Shown here: positions 15,472 to 23,751 of the stretch, piece by piece
Layout of the letters: the number at the start of each line of letters is the position of its first letter
How positions within the stretch are numbered: position 1 is the first letter of the stretch
NCBI GenBank assembly: GCA_963515595.1
Contig: CAUPYH010000011.1
Span: 1-32,446 of the forward strand
Source of the DNA: Eikenella sp963515595
Lineage (GTDB): Bacteria > Pseudomonadota > Gammaproteobacteria > Burkholderiales > Neisseriaceae
Direction of reading: 5' to 3'
DNA length: 32,446 nt
The notes under the pieces: model-generated
Database searches by the model: none
Told to the model about the DNA's origin: nothing
What the model saw: only the letters and a program-made list of their open reading frames with translations
Translations under genes and position numbers: made by a program

Positions 15472-16172
15472 TGATGAGAGTGCTGACCATGAACTTGCAC
15501 GCCGTGCGCGCCCGTATTTGGGCTGCCGCCGAAGCGGCAGGCCGCCCCGAGCCCGAGCTGATTGCAGTGAGCAAAACCTTCCCCGCCGCCGATGTGCGCC
15601 TGTTGTGCCAGAAAAGCACGCAGCGCGATTTCGGCGAAAACTATCTGCAGGAATTTGAAGAGAAAAGCAGCGAGCTGGCCGATATTCCCGACATCCGCTG
15701 GCACATCATTGGCCATATCCAATCCAACAAAAGCCGCATCGCCGCCGAACGCGCCCATTGGGTGCACACCGTTGACCGCGAAAAAATCGCCCGCCGCCTG
15801 AGCGATCAGCGGCCGGAAACCATGCCGCCGCTGCAAGTGCTGATTGAAGTGAACATCGGCGGCGAAGACGTCAAACACGGCGTGCCGCCGCAGGAAGAAA
15901 CGCTGCGCGAACTGGCTTTTCAGGTAGCCTCCCTGCCCAGGCTGAAATTGCGCGGCCTGATGTGCGTGGCGCGGCTGGGCAGCAGCGAAGAAGAGTTGCG
16001 CCGGCAGTTTGGCCGCATGAACGAATTGCTGCAATTTCTGCAGGCGCAGGGGCTGGATGTGGACGTGCTCTCCATGGGCATGTCGGACGATTTGGAAACC
16101 GCCGTCGCCTGCGGCGCCACCCATGTTCGCGTCGGCAGCGCCATTTTCGGAAAACGGGATTATGGCGAGTAA
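15468..16172 (+). CDS. YggS/PLPBP, pyridoxal-phosphate homeostasis protein
   Basis: A 234-residue type III PLP-fold protein that binds PLP without known catalysis and buffers vitamin B6. The PLP lysine lies in LIAVSKTFPA. Other motifs are FGENYLQE, WHIIGHIQSNKS and LSMGMSDDLETAVACGATHVRVGSAIFG, all diagnostic. Translation is coupled to nadE through the ATGA overlap; three ATGs in a row follow an AAGGAA site, so the exact start is uncertain by a few residues. A DUS (15919) is read as FQVAS. Confidence 0.92.
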   Translation: MMMRVLTMNLHAVRARIWAAAEAAGRPEPELIAVSKTFPAADVRLLCQKSTQRDFGENYLQEFEEKSSELADIPDIRWHIIGHIQSNKSRIAAERAHWVHTVDREKIARRLSDQRPETMPPLQVLIEVNIGGEDVKHGVPPQEETLRELAFQVASLPRLKLRGLMCVARLGSSEEELRRQFGRMNELLQFLQAQGLDVDVLSMGMSDDLETAVACGATHVRVGSAIFGKRDYGE

Positions 16173-16176
16173 AGGT

Positions 16177-16214
16177 TTCAGGTAGCCTTTTGCCGACAAG
16201 GAAGGCTACCTGAA
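16177..16214. terminator. Inverted DUS pair after yggS
   Basis: DUS at 16177-16188 and 16203-16214 face each other across 14 bases, 5 bases after the yggS stop. A third copy follows at 16268. Confidence 0.6.
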
Positions 16215-16313
16215 AACTATGCCACACTATGTGAAGATTCTGTTTTAACTTCGTTGCAGCTGCGGCTTTCAGGTAGCCTTTAGGCTTCCAAAGCCGGCTT
16301 GGAAATTGGAAAC

Positions 16314-16832
16314 ATGTTTACCCTACTTTCTTCAGAACAAATCATGGCCAGGCTGCCCAAGCGCGCAGTTGCGGTTAAGCGTTTGGACAAACTGCCGCCT
16401 TTGCCTGCGGCGTATCTGTCTTTTGTGCAGCAATGCGAAAGCGTGGAAATCACGCCCGATATCCGGCTTTGGGATTATCCAACCGCACTTGGCGAAAACC
16501 GCCGCCTGGGCAGCGACTATCCCGATGTGGCCGCGCGGTATTGGCTGATCGGCGATGCGGGGCGGGGCGATACCTGGTTCATCGGCAAAGAGAGCGGGAA
16601 CATCCTGTTTTACGACCACGACCAAGGCGAATACGATGAAGCCGAGGTGCGGTTTGCCGATATGGGCATCGGTTTTACTCCCTTCCTGCAAACGGCCTTT
16701 CTTTTGCAAGAGCTTGAAGGGCTGCTCGATGCGCAACCAGAACTCAGCCAGCCAATACAGGATGCTTTCAAAACCCAGATGGATACCATTGCACCGGGTT
16801 TGTATGAGCAATATCCGTTTGCATATTGGTAG
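16314..16832 (+). CDS. SMI1/KNR4 (SUKH)-like protein, probable immunity protein
   Basis: A 172-residue protein with SUKH-like features: LPPLPAAYLSFVQQCESVEI at the N-terminus, then RYWLIGDAGRGDTWFIGKESGNILFYDHD, then a late acidic helix region (FLLQELEGLLDAQPEL). SUKH proteins commonly neutralise contact-dependent or polymorphic toxins. No toxin gene is near. The gene is bracketed by three DUS on each side (16177, 16203, 16268; 16838, 16866, 16893), unusual even here. The start is 16314 or the in-frame 16299; neither has a strong ribosome site. The family call comes from fold-level pattern memory. Confidence 0.6.
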   Translation: MFTLLSSEQIMARLPKRAVAVKRLDKLPPLPAAYLSFVQQCESVEITPDIRLWDYPTALGENRRLGSDYPDVAARYWLIGDAGRGDTWFIGKESGNILFYDHDQGEYDEAEVRFADMGIGFTPFLQTAFLLQELEGLLDAQPELSQPIQDAFKTQMDTIAPGLYEQYPFAYW

Positions 16833-16837
16833 GCAAC

Positions 16838-16877
16838 AGGCTACCTGAAAAGATGCAGATAGGTTTTCAGGTAGCCT
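16838..16877. terminator. Inverted DUS pair after the SUKH-like gene
   Basis: Copies at 16838-16849 and 16866-16877 face each other across 16 bases, 6 bases after the stop. A third DUS at 16893 lies before proC. Confidence 0.6.
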
Positions 16878-16933
16878 GTCGGCAGGTAGGTGAGGCTACC
16901 TGAAACTTTCAAACCACCACATAAGGAAACATC

Positions 16934-17728
16934 ATGACCATCTATTTTCTCGGCGCAGGCAATATGGCCTCTGCCATTATCGCCGGCATGAGCCGAGCCG
17001 GCGGGTTCGATATCTGTGCCATCGACTACAGTGCCGACAAGCTGGCCACGCTTGCGCAGCAATACGCCATCGCCACTGCTGCAGAACTGCCGCCGCTGAA
17101 GGAGGACGACGTATTGGTGTTGGCGGTGAAGCCGCAAGATATGCAGGCGGCGCTGCAAAAGGTACAAACAGGCGGCGCGCTGGTGTTGTCGATTGCCGCC
17201 GGGCTGCCATGCGCGGCCTTGAGCCGCTGGTTGGGCGGTACGCGCCGCATCGTACGCATTATGCCGAACACGCCGGCGCAAGTGGGGCAGGGTGTGGCCG
17301 GCTTGTTTGCCGACAGCGGCGCATCCGCTGCCGACCGGGAATTGGCCGACCGTATCATGCGCGCCAGCGGGCAGACCCTGTGGCTGGATAGTGAAGACGG
17401 CCTGCACCGCATCACCGGTATCAGCGGCAGCGGCCCGGCCTATGTGTTCTACCTGCTTGAAGCGCTGCAAAACGCCGCAAGGCAGCAGGGTTTCAATGCG
17501 GAAGAAGCACGGCAGCTCAGTTTGGCCACCTTCCAAGGCGCGGTGCGGCTGGCCGAGCAGAGCGGAGAAGAGTTTTCCGATTTGCGGCAAAAGGTTACTT
17601 CCAAAGGCGGCACCACTTATGCTGCGCTGCAAAGCTTTGAGGCGCACGGTGTGGCCGAAGCGATTGGCGCGGGCGTGGCCGCCTGTGTGGCGCGTTCGCA
17701 GGAATTGGCTGAGCAGTTGGCGGAATAG
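16934..17728 (+). CDS. proC: ProC, pyrroline-5-carboxylate reductase
   Basis: A 264-residue NAD(P)H-dependent enzyme for the last step of proline synthesis. It begins MTIYFLGAGNMASAI, with the dinucleotide loop GAGNM at residues 7-11. Further motifs are VLAVKPQDM, RIMPNTPAQVGQG, ITGISGSGPAYVFYLLEAL and the C-terminal VTSKGGTTYAAL, all typical. The start follows TAAGGAAAC. It lies 6 bases upstream of yggT, a common pairing. Confidence 0.95.
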   Translation: MTIYFLGAGNMASAIIAGMSRAGGFDICAIDYSADKLATLAQQYAIATAAELPPLKEDDVLVLAVKPQDMQAALQKVQTGGALVLSIAAGLPCAALSRWLGGTRRIVRIMPNTPAQVGQGVAGLFADSGASAADRELADRIMRASGQTLWLDSEDGLHRITGISGSGPAYVFYLLEALQNAARQQGFNAEEARQLSLATFQGAVRLAEQSGEEFSDLRQKVTSKGGTTYAALQSFEAHGVAEAIGAGVAACVARSQELAEQLAE

Positions 17729-17734
17729 GGCGGT

Positions 17735-18295
17735 ATGTTTAATCAATTTGCCGCCCTGCTCGCCGATGCGCTGGCCATGCTTCTGTTGGCACGCTGCCTG
17801 CTGCAATACGGCCGTTTGAATTATATGCATCCGTTGGCGCAGTTTTGCTGCCGCAGCAGCGACTGGCTGGTGAAGCCGCTGCGCCGCCTGCTGCCGCCCT
17901 TGGGCGGTTTGGACAGCGCCTGCATTTTGGCGGTCTGGCTGCTGTATGTGGTGTTGTATTTTTTGTTGTCGCTCATCAATCTTCCAGCGGAAATGTTCGG
18001 CTGGCCGATCGCAGCGGCAGATGTGCTGCTTGCCGCGCTCGCCCTGACGCGTTCGGCGGCTTATGTGCTGCTGGGCGGTTTGTTGTGGCGCATGGTGCTG
18101 TCTTTATCACAGGCGTATTCGCCGCTAGTGGCAGTGCTCAACCGTGTGTATGAGCCGCTGTGCCGCTCGTTTGCCTTTTTGCGTATCGGCCGCTGGGATT
18201 TTTCAGGTAGCCTGTTGGCACTTTTGCTGTGGGGCTGGATTAGCTGGGGGCTGCCGGCAATTATCATGCATTTGAATTTTTTGCTCTTGCCATAA
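17735..18295 (+). CDS. YggT-family integral membrane protein
   Basis: A 186-residue protein with two YggT repeats, each with hydrophobic segments and the pattern N-x3-HPLxxF...KPLRRLLPP (NYMHPLAQF, LVKPLRRLLPPLGGLD) and later RVYEPLCRSFAFLRIG. YggT proteins are linked to osmotic or potassium tolerance in E. coli and to cell division or thylakoid organisation elsewhere; the mechanism is unclear. It follows proC as in many proteobacteria. A DUS (18202) is read in frame as FSGSL inside the second repeat. Confidence 0.88.
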   Translation: MFNQFAALLADALAMLLLARCLLQYGRLNYMHPLAQFCCRSSDWLVKPLRRLLPPLGGLDSACILAVWLLYVVLYFLLSLINLPAEMFGWPIAAADVLLAALALTRSAAYVLLGGLLWRMVLSLSQAYSPLVAVLNRVYEPLCRSFAFLRIGRWDFSGSLLALLLWGWISWGLPAIIMHLNFLLLP

Positions 18296-18387
18296 GCTGG
18301 CAGCTGTTTTATATTTCGCCTTTTTATAAAAGAAGCAGCCGCTAGCGGGAAGGGGCGGTTGGTAGAATTTCCCAAAAAGGATAACTC

Positions 18388-18804
18388 ATGGCAAAACTAA
18401 CCGAGCAAGATATCATCAACTGGAAAGGCCCGGAAGAGGAGTATATGAATGCCGATCAGCTGGCTTTCTTCCGTGAGTTGCTGGTTAAGCTGCAAGATGA
18501 GCTGATTCAAAAGGCGGCCGACACCACCGGCCATCTGCAAAACCATGAAGCTGCTCCCGATCCGGCCGATCGTGCCACGCAGGAAGAAGAATATGCGCTG
18601 GAGTTGCGCACCCGCGACCGTGAGCGCAAATTGTTGAATAAAATCCAGGCTTCGCTGCGTCAGATTGATGAAGGCGAATACGGCTATTGTGTTGATACCA
18701 GCGAGCCCATCGGCCTCAAACGCCTGCTTGCCCGCCCCACCGCTACTTTATCGGTGGAAGCGCAAGAGCGGCGCGAGCGCATGAAGAAACAGTTTGCGGA
18801 TTGA
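18388..18804 (+). CDS. dksA: DksA, transcription factor for the stringent response, with degenerate zinc finger
   Basis: A 138-residue DksA/TraR protein that enters the RNA polymerase secondary channel and works with ppGpp. The coiled-coil tip DPADRAT (58-64) keeps the key Asp58, Asp61 and Ala63. The usual C-x2-C...C-x2-C zinc site is reduced: Cys101 remains, but the partner positions are Thr104, Ser122 and Ala125. Loss of zinc ligands is known in alternative DksA proteins such as Pseudomonas DksA2. No other DksA is in the window. The start follows AAAAAGGATAACTC. A stringent-type tRNA promoter lies just downstream. Confidence 0.93.
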   Translation: MAKLTEQDIINWKGPEEEYMNADQLAFFRELLVKLQDELIQKAADTTGHLQNHEAAPDPADRATQEEEYALELRTRDRERKLLNKIQASLRQIDEGEYGYCVDTSEPIGLKRLLARPTATLSVEAQERRERMKKQFAD

Positions 18805-18813
18805 TGCTTCAAA

Positions 18814-18849
18814 CAAACAGGCTGGCGAGTGGAAATGCCGGCCTGTTTG
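18814..18849 (+). terminator. Hairpin after dksA
   Basis: CAAACAGGCTGGC (18814-18826) pairs with GCCGGCCTGTTTG (18837-18849) over 13 bp with one G-U pair and a 10-base loop. The U tract is weak (GATTGTGT). Confidence 0.65.
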
Positions 18850-18923
18850 GATTGTGTAAAAGCAGTGTGAAAATTAGTTATCTATATAAATCAGGCTGTA
18901 GCAAAAAAATTGTGTTTTTGGGT

Positions 18924-18951
18924 TTGACAGAATTTAAGAAAGCCGTATAAT
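18924..18951 (+). promoter_or_regulatory. Strong tRNA promoter with GC-rich discriminator
   Basis: A perfect TTGACA (18924-18929) and TATAAT (18946-18951), 16 bases apart, are followed by GCGCGCTTTCT. The -10 and discriminator are nearly identical to the tRNA-Leu promoter at 10763. Confidence 0.85.
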
Positions 18952-18970
18952 GCGCGCTTTCTGAATGAGC

Positions 18971-19047
18971 GGCGAATTAGCTCAGCTGGTTAGAGCAGAG
19001 GAATCATAATCCTTGTGTCCGGGGTTCGAGTCCCTGATTCGCCACCA
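18971..19047 (+). tRNA. tRNA-Met (anticodon CAT), elongator type
   Basis: A 77-base tRNA with encoded CCA. The acceptor GGCGAAT/ATTCGCC is fully paired, so it is not the initiator. The anticodon stem GAGGA/TCCTT holds loop ATCATAA, anticodon CAT. Elongator Met is the likely identity; the lysidine-modified tRNA-Ile2, which also has CAT, cannot be fully excluded by eye. Confidence 0.9.
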
Positions 19048-19053
19048 AATTTC

Positions 19054-19129
<76 letters not shown>

Positions 19130-19137
19130 AACTTCAA

Positions 19138-19166
19138 AGAGTCGGCTAACATAGCCGGCTCTTTTT
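19138..19166 (+). terminator. Terminator of the tRNA-Met/Ala unit
   Basis: AGAGTCGGCT (19138-19147) pairs with AGCCGGCTCT (19153-19162), loop AACAT, followed by TTTTTG. Confidence 0.88.
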
Positions 19167-19528
19167 GCATTTTCAGGTAGCCTTTGTATGTGGTGTTGTG
19201 TATAAGCACTAGATGCAGCTGAGAACATTCAATATTGGCAGCAAACCCTTGCCTGATGCTGCTTCTCTCAGATCCATGCCAAGCAAAAAATCACCTATAT
19301 AGGTGGTTTTTTATCGCAGGTAAAGGTGGTAAGATAATTACATTAGAACGATAATGGCTCTTTATCGCCCCTGCTGTTTTGGGACGATAAGGGTAGGGCG
19401 CTTGGAATACAGTTGATGTTTGAATTTCTAAGTTTTCAGGTGGCCTCAATCCAATCTTGAAATACAAACACACATTCTCATTTGTTGTAAATACAGGAAT
19501 TACCCAGCAAAAACAAGGAAAAAGTTTT

Positions 19529-20299
19529 ATGGTGCAACAAGCTGGAATCAACTTTGTGGTGGCGCCGGACTACCTGCCCGACCACTTCAGCCATTGGTAT
19601 CTACTCAGCAGCCATTTACAGCGCGAAACCGAACTTTCCATCCATTTGCATCTGCCTGCTAATGCTGCAGAAATACAGGAGTTAGCCGAGGGCGGTAAAA
19701 TGGATATGCTCTATGCCAATGCTTTTGATGCCGTGGCACTGATTAAAGACAAAGGCTATTTGCCACTGGTGTGTTTGAAAGATAAATTCGATGAAGCCGT
19801 AGTGGCCGTATCCGCCGAATCAGAGTATCAAAAAATAGAAGATTTGCCGGTTGATGCGTTGATTAAAACCGGCCCCAATCCTGATATCCGCTGTCTTGGC
19901 CTGCGTTTGTTGAAACAGGCCGGGTTGGATGCGGAACAGCTTAAAATCGAAGAAGCCACCACCTTCCCTCAGGCAGCTTCCGCCCTGATTAGAGGCCAAG
20001 CACAGGCCGGTTTCTTTCCGGCCAGCACCTATGCCCACATGAGCAAGCGTACGCTTGAGCAACTGCGCGTGTTGCAGGAAAGCAGTTTTGCCGCCGTAAG
20101 GCATATGGTGGTGTTGCATCCCGATTTTGCCGAGCAGCAAGAAGCCCTGCGGCAGGCATTTGCCGAGATGGCCGACAAACCCACCGGCAAAACCACGTTG
20201 GAAGCATTGGATTTGCCTGCCGGTTTCGCCACCCTCACCCAAGAATCCGCCGAACAGATGGTGGCCGATGCCGAGGAAAACGGCAAACAGGATGATTGA
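19529..20299 (+). CDS. PhnD-like periplasmic-binding-protein fold, no signal peptide
   Basis: A 256-residue protein of the phosphate/phosphonate-binding (PhnD/SsuA) type. Typical parts are VAPDYLPDHFSHWYLLSSHL, the MDMLYANAFDAVALIKDKGYLPLVCLKDKFDEAVVAV block, and RGQAQAGFFPASTY. The ATG at 19529 has a good AAGGAAAAAG site and gives MVQQAGINFVVAP, which starts directly with the first strand. An upstream in-frame ATG (19457) adds MKYKHTFSFVVNTGITQQ, too polar for a signal. The protein should therefore be cytoplasmic, odd for this fold. No ABC permease or ATPase is adjacent, so a sensor or ligand-binding role is more likely than transport. Confidence 0.75.
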   Translation: MVQQAGINFVVAPDYLPDHFSHWYLLSSHLQRETELSIHLHLPANAAEIQELAEGGKMDMLYANAFDAVALIKDKGYLPLVCLKDKFDEAVVAVSAESEYQKIEDLPVDALIKTGPNPDIRCLGLRLLKQAGLDAEQLKIEEATTFPQAASALIRGQAQAGFFPASTYAHMSKRTLEQLRVLQESSFAAVRHMVVLHPDFAEQQEALRQAFAEMADKPTGKTTLEALDLPAGFATLTQESAEQMVADAEENGKQDD

Positions 20300-20329
20300 G
20301 CGCGGCCACTGTTTTATGCTTATATCCTA

Positions 20330-20375
20330 GAGGCCTTTGCGAATACACCGCAGAGCGGCACTTCGCAAAGGCCTC
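20330..20375 (+). terminator. Long perfect hairpin between the PhnD-like and ACT genes
   Basis: GAGGCCTTTGCGAA (20330-20343) and TTCGCAAAGGCCTC (20362-20375) are perfect 14-base inverted repeats. The 18-base loop contains CCGC/GCGG, a second small stem. AAATTTT follows. It may terminate the upstream gene or structure the leader of the ACT gene, whose ATG is 21 bases away. Confidence 0.6.
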
Positions 20376-20396
20376 AAATTTTCACACGGAAATTGA

Positions 20397-20687
20397 ATGA
20401 CTATGCCCCAGCCCACTACCTATTCCATACTCACCATTATCGGCAAAGACCGCATCGGCATCGTTTACGACGTATCCAAACTCTTGGCCGAACACCAAAT
20501 CAACATCCTCAATATCAGCCAGCAGCTCATGGGCGAATATTTCACCATGATTATCCTGATGGATACCAGCCGCTGCCCGCAAAGCCGCGAAGAAATGCTG
20601 AGCGTGTTCGCCCAAGCCGGTGAGAAGCTGGGCTTGGATATCCGTATGCAAAACGAAGCCTTGTTCAACGCCATGCACCGGATTTAA
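20397..20687 (+). CDS. ACT domain protein, UPF0237 family
   Basis: A 96-residue single ACT domain, starting after a few residues with YSILTIIGKDRIGIVYDVSKLLAEHQINILNISQQ. It ends MQNEALFNAMHRI. UPF0237 proteins resemble GcvR and probably sense an amino acid or related ligand. They are commonly encoded next to UPF0210, as here. Two DUS (20693 and 20747) lie between them. A second ATG two codons later is an alternative start. Confidence 0.9.
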   Translation: MTMPQPTTYSILTIIGKDRIGIVYDVSKLLAEHQINILNISQQLMGEYFTMIILMDTSRCPQSREEMLSVFAQAGEKLGLDIRMQNEALFNAMHRI

Positions 20688-20877
20688 TCTTCAGGCTACC
20701 TGAAAGTTCTTCACCGCGATTACAGTATTTCAGGCATGGAATAGGTTTCAGGTAGCCTAGAGTGAAGAAATGCCCAGAGATATTCGCATACTAGATGCGC
20801 AAAAGTGTTGAAGGGGCTCATGGAAATATGTATGTCAAACTCAAAATCTAATCCAACAATATAAAGGCTACCTGAAA

Positions 20878-22233
20878 ATGTCCCTTCGCTTTACCGAAAT
20901 CTTAGAAACCGTCCGCATGGTTGCCGACCAAAATTTCGACGTACGCACACTGACCATCGGCATCGACCTGCACGACTGCATTTCGCCCGATATCGACCAA
21001 CTAAACCAAAATATCTACGATAAAATCACCCGCGTTGGCAAAAACTTGGTTCAGGTAGCCCGCGAACTGTCGGCCAAATACGGCGTGCCGATTGTGAACC
21101 AGCGCATTTCCGTAACACCCATCGCCCAAATCGCCGCGGCCACGGGCGCAGACAGCTATGTTTCCATCGCGCAAACGCTGGATAAGGCAGCCAAAGCCAT
21201 TGGAGTGTCGTTTATCGGCGGCTTTTCCGCGCTGGCGCAAAAAGGCATGTCGCCTTCGGATGAAGTGTTGATCCGCTCCATTCCCGAAGCGATGAAAACC
21301 ACCGACATCGTGTGCAGCTCGGTCAATATCGGCAGCACCCGCGCCGGCATCAATATGGATGCGGTGAAGCTGATGGGGGAAACCATCAAACGCACAGCGG
21401 AAATCACGCCCGAAGGTTTCGGCTGCGCCAAAATCGTCGTGTTTTGCAACGCGGTGGACGACAATCCGTTTATGGCGGGCGCGTTCCACGGCGCGGGCGA
21501 AGGCGATGTGATGCTGAACGTGGGCGTGTCCGGCCCCGGCGTGGTGCAGGCTGCGCTGGCCGATTGTACGGGCAAAGATCTGACTGAAATTGCCGCAATC
21601 GTGAAGAAAACCGCGTTTAAAATCACGCGGGTGGGCGAACTGATCGGGCAGGAGGCGGCACGCCGTTTGAATATTCCGTTCGGCATTTTGGATTTGTCGC
21701 TCGCTCCCACGCCCGCCGTTGGCGATTCCGTTGCCCGCATTTTGGAAGCGATGGGCTTGAGCGTTTGCGGTACGCACGGCACCACTGCTGCACTCGCGCT
21801 ATTGAACGATGCAGTGAAAAAGGGTGGTATGATGGCTTCCTCTGCCGTCGGCGGCTTGAGTGGTGCGTTCATTCCCGTGTCGGAAGACGAAGGCATGATT
21901 GCAGCGGCGGAAAGCGGCGCGCTGACGCTGGATAAACTCGAAGCCATGACCGCCGTATGTTCCGTGGGGCTGGACATGATTGCCGTGCCGGGCAACACCT
22001 CAGCCGCCACCATTTCCGGCATCATCGCCGATGAAGCCGCCATCGGCATGATCAACAGCAAAACCACCGCTGTGCGCATTATCCCCGTCACCGGCAAAGG
22101 TGTGGGCGAAAGCGTGGAATTCGGCGGGCTGCTTGGCTACGCGCCGATAATGCCCGTGAAGGAAGGAAGCTGCGAAGTGTTTGTGAACCGCGGTGGGCGG
22201 ATTCCCGCGCCGGTGCAGTCGTTGAAGAATTAA
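20878..22233 (+). CDS. UPF0210 (PFL/DUF711) family protein
   Basis: A 451-residue protein with the UPF0210 N-terminus (FTEILETVRMV, LTIGIDLHDCISPDI). Its conserved core includes SSVNIGSTRAGINMDAV and FHGAGEGDVMLNVGVSGPGVV. The C-terminal region is GVGESVEFGGLLGYAPIMPV. The family is related in fold to glycyl-radical/PFL-like proteins, but its reaction is unknown. The pairing with the ACT protein suggests ligand-controlled activity. The ATG follows the DUS at 20865-20876 after a single base, and no other ribosome site is visible. Confidence 0.9.
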   Translation: MSLRFTEILETVRMVADQNFDVRTLTIGIDLHDCISPDIDQLNQNIYDKITRVGKNLVQVARELSAKYGVPIVNQRISVTPIAQIAAATGADSYVSIAQTLDKAAKAIGVSFIGGFSALAQKGMSPSDEVLIRSIPEAMKTTDIVCSSVNIGSTRAGINMDAVKLMGETIKRTAEITPEGFGCAKIVVFCNAVDDNPFMAGAFHGAGEGDVMLNVGVSGPGVVQAALADCTGKDLTEIAAIVKKTAFKITRVGELIGQEAARRLNIPFGILDLSLAPTPAVGDSVARILEAMGLSVCGTHGTTAALALLNDAVKKGGMMASSAVGGLSGAFIPVSEDEGMIAAAESGALTLDKLEAMTAVCSVGLDMIAVPGNTSAATISGIIADEAAIGMINSKTTAVRIIPVTGKGVGESVEFGGLLGYAPIMPVKEGSCEVFVNRGGRIPAPVQSLKN

Positions 22234-22307
22234 CGCACAAATAGCCTCCTATATTGGGTAAGGTGCAGGTTGCCTTTCCGTTTCAGGTAGCATGAAAAGG
22301 GCAAAAC

Positions 22308-22868
22308 ATGGATTTCAACCAAACCGCAAGGGATACCCTAACGCAAGTCCAGTCCGAGCTGGCGCAAGGCAAAGCCGAAATTTCGTGGGTAGTTTACGAA
22401 CCGATTGTTGATCTTGACGATTATCGGAAGTGGATAAAAAAACAATTCGGCTGGCAAGCTTATTTTATGGCGGTAATGAAGGCGTTGCTGCTGGCCTTTA
22501 TTTTCGTGGCCTTGGGGATGAATATTTTTGGAAATATTGGCGGCGGCATCGGACTGGCTGCAGCGGCTGCCGTCGGGATATGGTTGATGTGGCAAAACGG
22601 CAAAGATCGGGCAAGAGCGAAAAAAGCATTAAGTAGGGAATATTTTGAATACCGCATGTGTGTGAATTTTAAAAAGCGGTATTTCGTGGTCATTTTCGAG
22701 GGCGAAGCAAACAAACGCGTGAAATTCCATGATAAGAGAGACTGGACGCTGCCTGCATTCAACCTGCCCAAAGATGCCACGCCAAACGAAAGCGCCCAAC
22801 GCGATACGCTGCACAATGCCTTAGTGCAGCAAATGGGTGTGCACTTTGCGGAACGTAAAGTATGGTAG
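22308..22868 (+). CDS. Unknown protein with two transmembrane helices
   Basis: A 186-residue protein. Residues 1-50 are soluble (MDFNQTARDTLTQVQSEL). Two close hydrophobic segments follow (YFMAVMKALLLAFIFVALGM and GGGIGLAAAAAVGIWLMW). The C-terminal domain is soluble and rich in basic and aromatic residues (FKKRYFVVIFEGEANKRVKFHDKRDW). Both ends should face the same side of the inner membrane. AAAAGGGC precedes the ATG. It lies between UPF0210 and trpA, and I recognise no family. A variant DUS is at 22282. Confidence 0.65.
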   Translation: MDFNQTARDTLTQVQSELAQGKAEISWVVYEPIVDLDDYRKWIKKQFGWQAYFMAVMKALLLAFIFVALGMNIFGNIGGGIGLAAAAAVGIWLMWQNGKDRARAKKALSREYFEYRMCVNFKKRYFVVIFEGEANKRVKFHDKRDWTLPAFNLPKDATPNESAQRDTLHNALVQQMGVHFAERKVW

Positions 22869-22965
22869 CTTGGTTTGCCTGAGTGCAGGCTAATGTTTTG
22901 ATGAAACGTTTTCAGGTAGCCTTAGCCCTGATAACCGAAAATAAACAAATTAGGAAATAAACACG

Positions 22966-23739
22966 ATGACAAGAATCTTCCAATCCAATAGCGGCAAGAA
23001 AGCCTTGGTTGCCTACATCACCGCCGGCGACCCGAACCTTGAAACCACGCTGGAGCTGATGCACAGTCTGGCTGCCAACGGCGCGGATATTATCGAGCTG
23101 GGCGTGCCGTTTTCCGATCCGATGTCGGACGGCCCCACCATCCAGCGTGCCGCCGAACGCGCCTTGGCCAACGGAGTTACTCTGAAAGATGTATTGGAAA
23201 CCGTGCGCCGCTTCCGCCAAAGCAACCAAAGCACGCCCGTGGTGCTGATGGGCTACCTGAATCCGATTCACAAAATGGGCTATGAACCATTCGCCCGTGC
23301 CGCCAAAGCCGCCGGCGTGGACGGCGTGCTCACGGTGGACAGCCCGATTGAAACCGTGAGCACGCTGCATAACGCGCTCAAAGCCGCCGGGCTCGACACC
23401 ATTTTCCTGGTCGCCCCCACCACCGGCGAAGAGCGGATGGCCGAAATTGCCAAGTTGGCTTCCGGCTTTGTGTATTACGTATCGCTCAAAGGCGTTACCG
23501 GTTCGGCCAGCCTGAACACCGCCGAAGTGGCGGAAAAAGTGGCTGTGCTGCGCCGCCATGTGCCGCTGCCGATTTGCGTGGGCTTTGGCATTTCCGATGT
23601 CGAGAGTGCGCGGCAAATCGCCGCCGTGGCTGACGGTGTGGTGATCGGCAGCCGCATTGTGAAAGAAATCGAAGCCAACCCCGGCCGCGAAGCCGAAGCT
23701 GCGGGCAAACTGGTGAAAAGCCTGAAAGAAGCTGTTTGA
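22966..23739 (+). CDS. trpA: TrpA, tryptophan synthase alpha chain
   Basis: A 257-residue TIM-barrel enzyme that cleaves indole-3-glycerol phosphate and passes indole to TrpB. The catalytic acids are Glu44 and Asp55 in IIELGVPFSDPMSDGP. LKGVTGS and VGFGISDVESARQ build the phosphate site. Other trp genes are not adjacent, consistent with scattered trp genes in Neisseriaceae. The stop TGA shares its final A with a DUS that leads into the next gene. Confidence 0.95.
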   Translation: MTRIFQSNSGKKALVAYITAGDPNLETTLELMHSLAANGADIIELGVPFSDPMSDGPTIQRAAERALANGVTLKDVLETVRRFRQSNQSTPVVLMGYLNPIHKMGYEPFARAAKAAGVDGVLTVDSPIETVSTLHNALKAAGLDTIFLVAPTTGEERMAEIAKLASGFVYYVSLKGVTGSASLNTAEVAEKVAVLRRHVPLPICVGFGISDVESARQIAAVADGVVIGSRIVKEIEANPGREAEAAGKLVKSLKEAV

Positions 23740-23751
23740 GGCTACCTGAAA

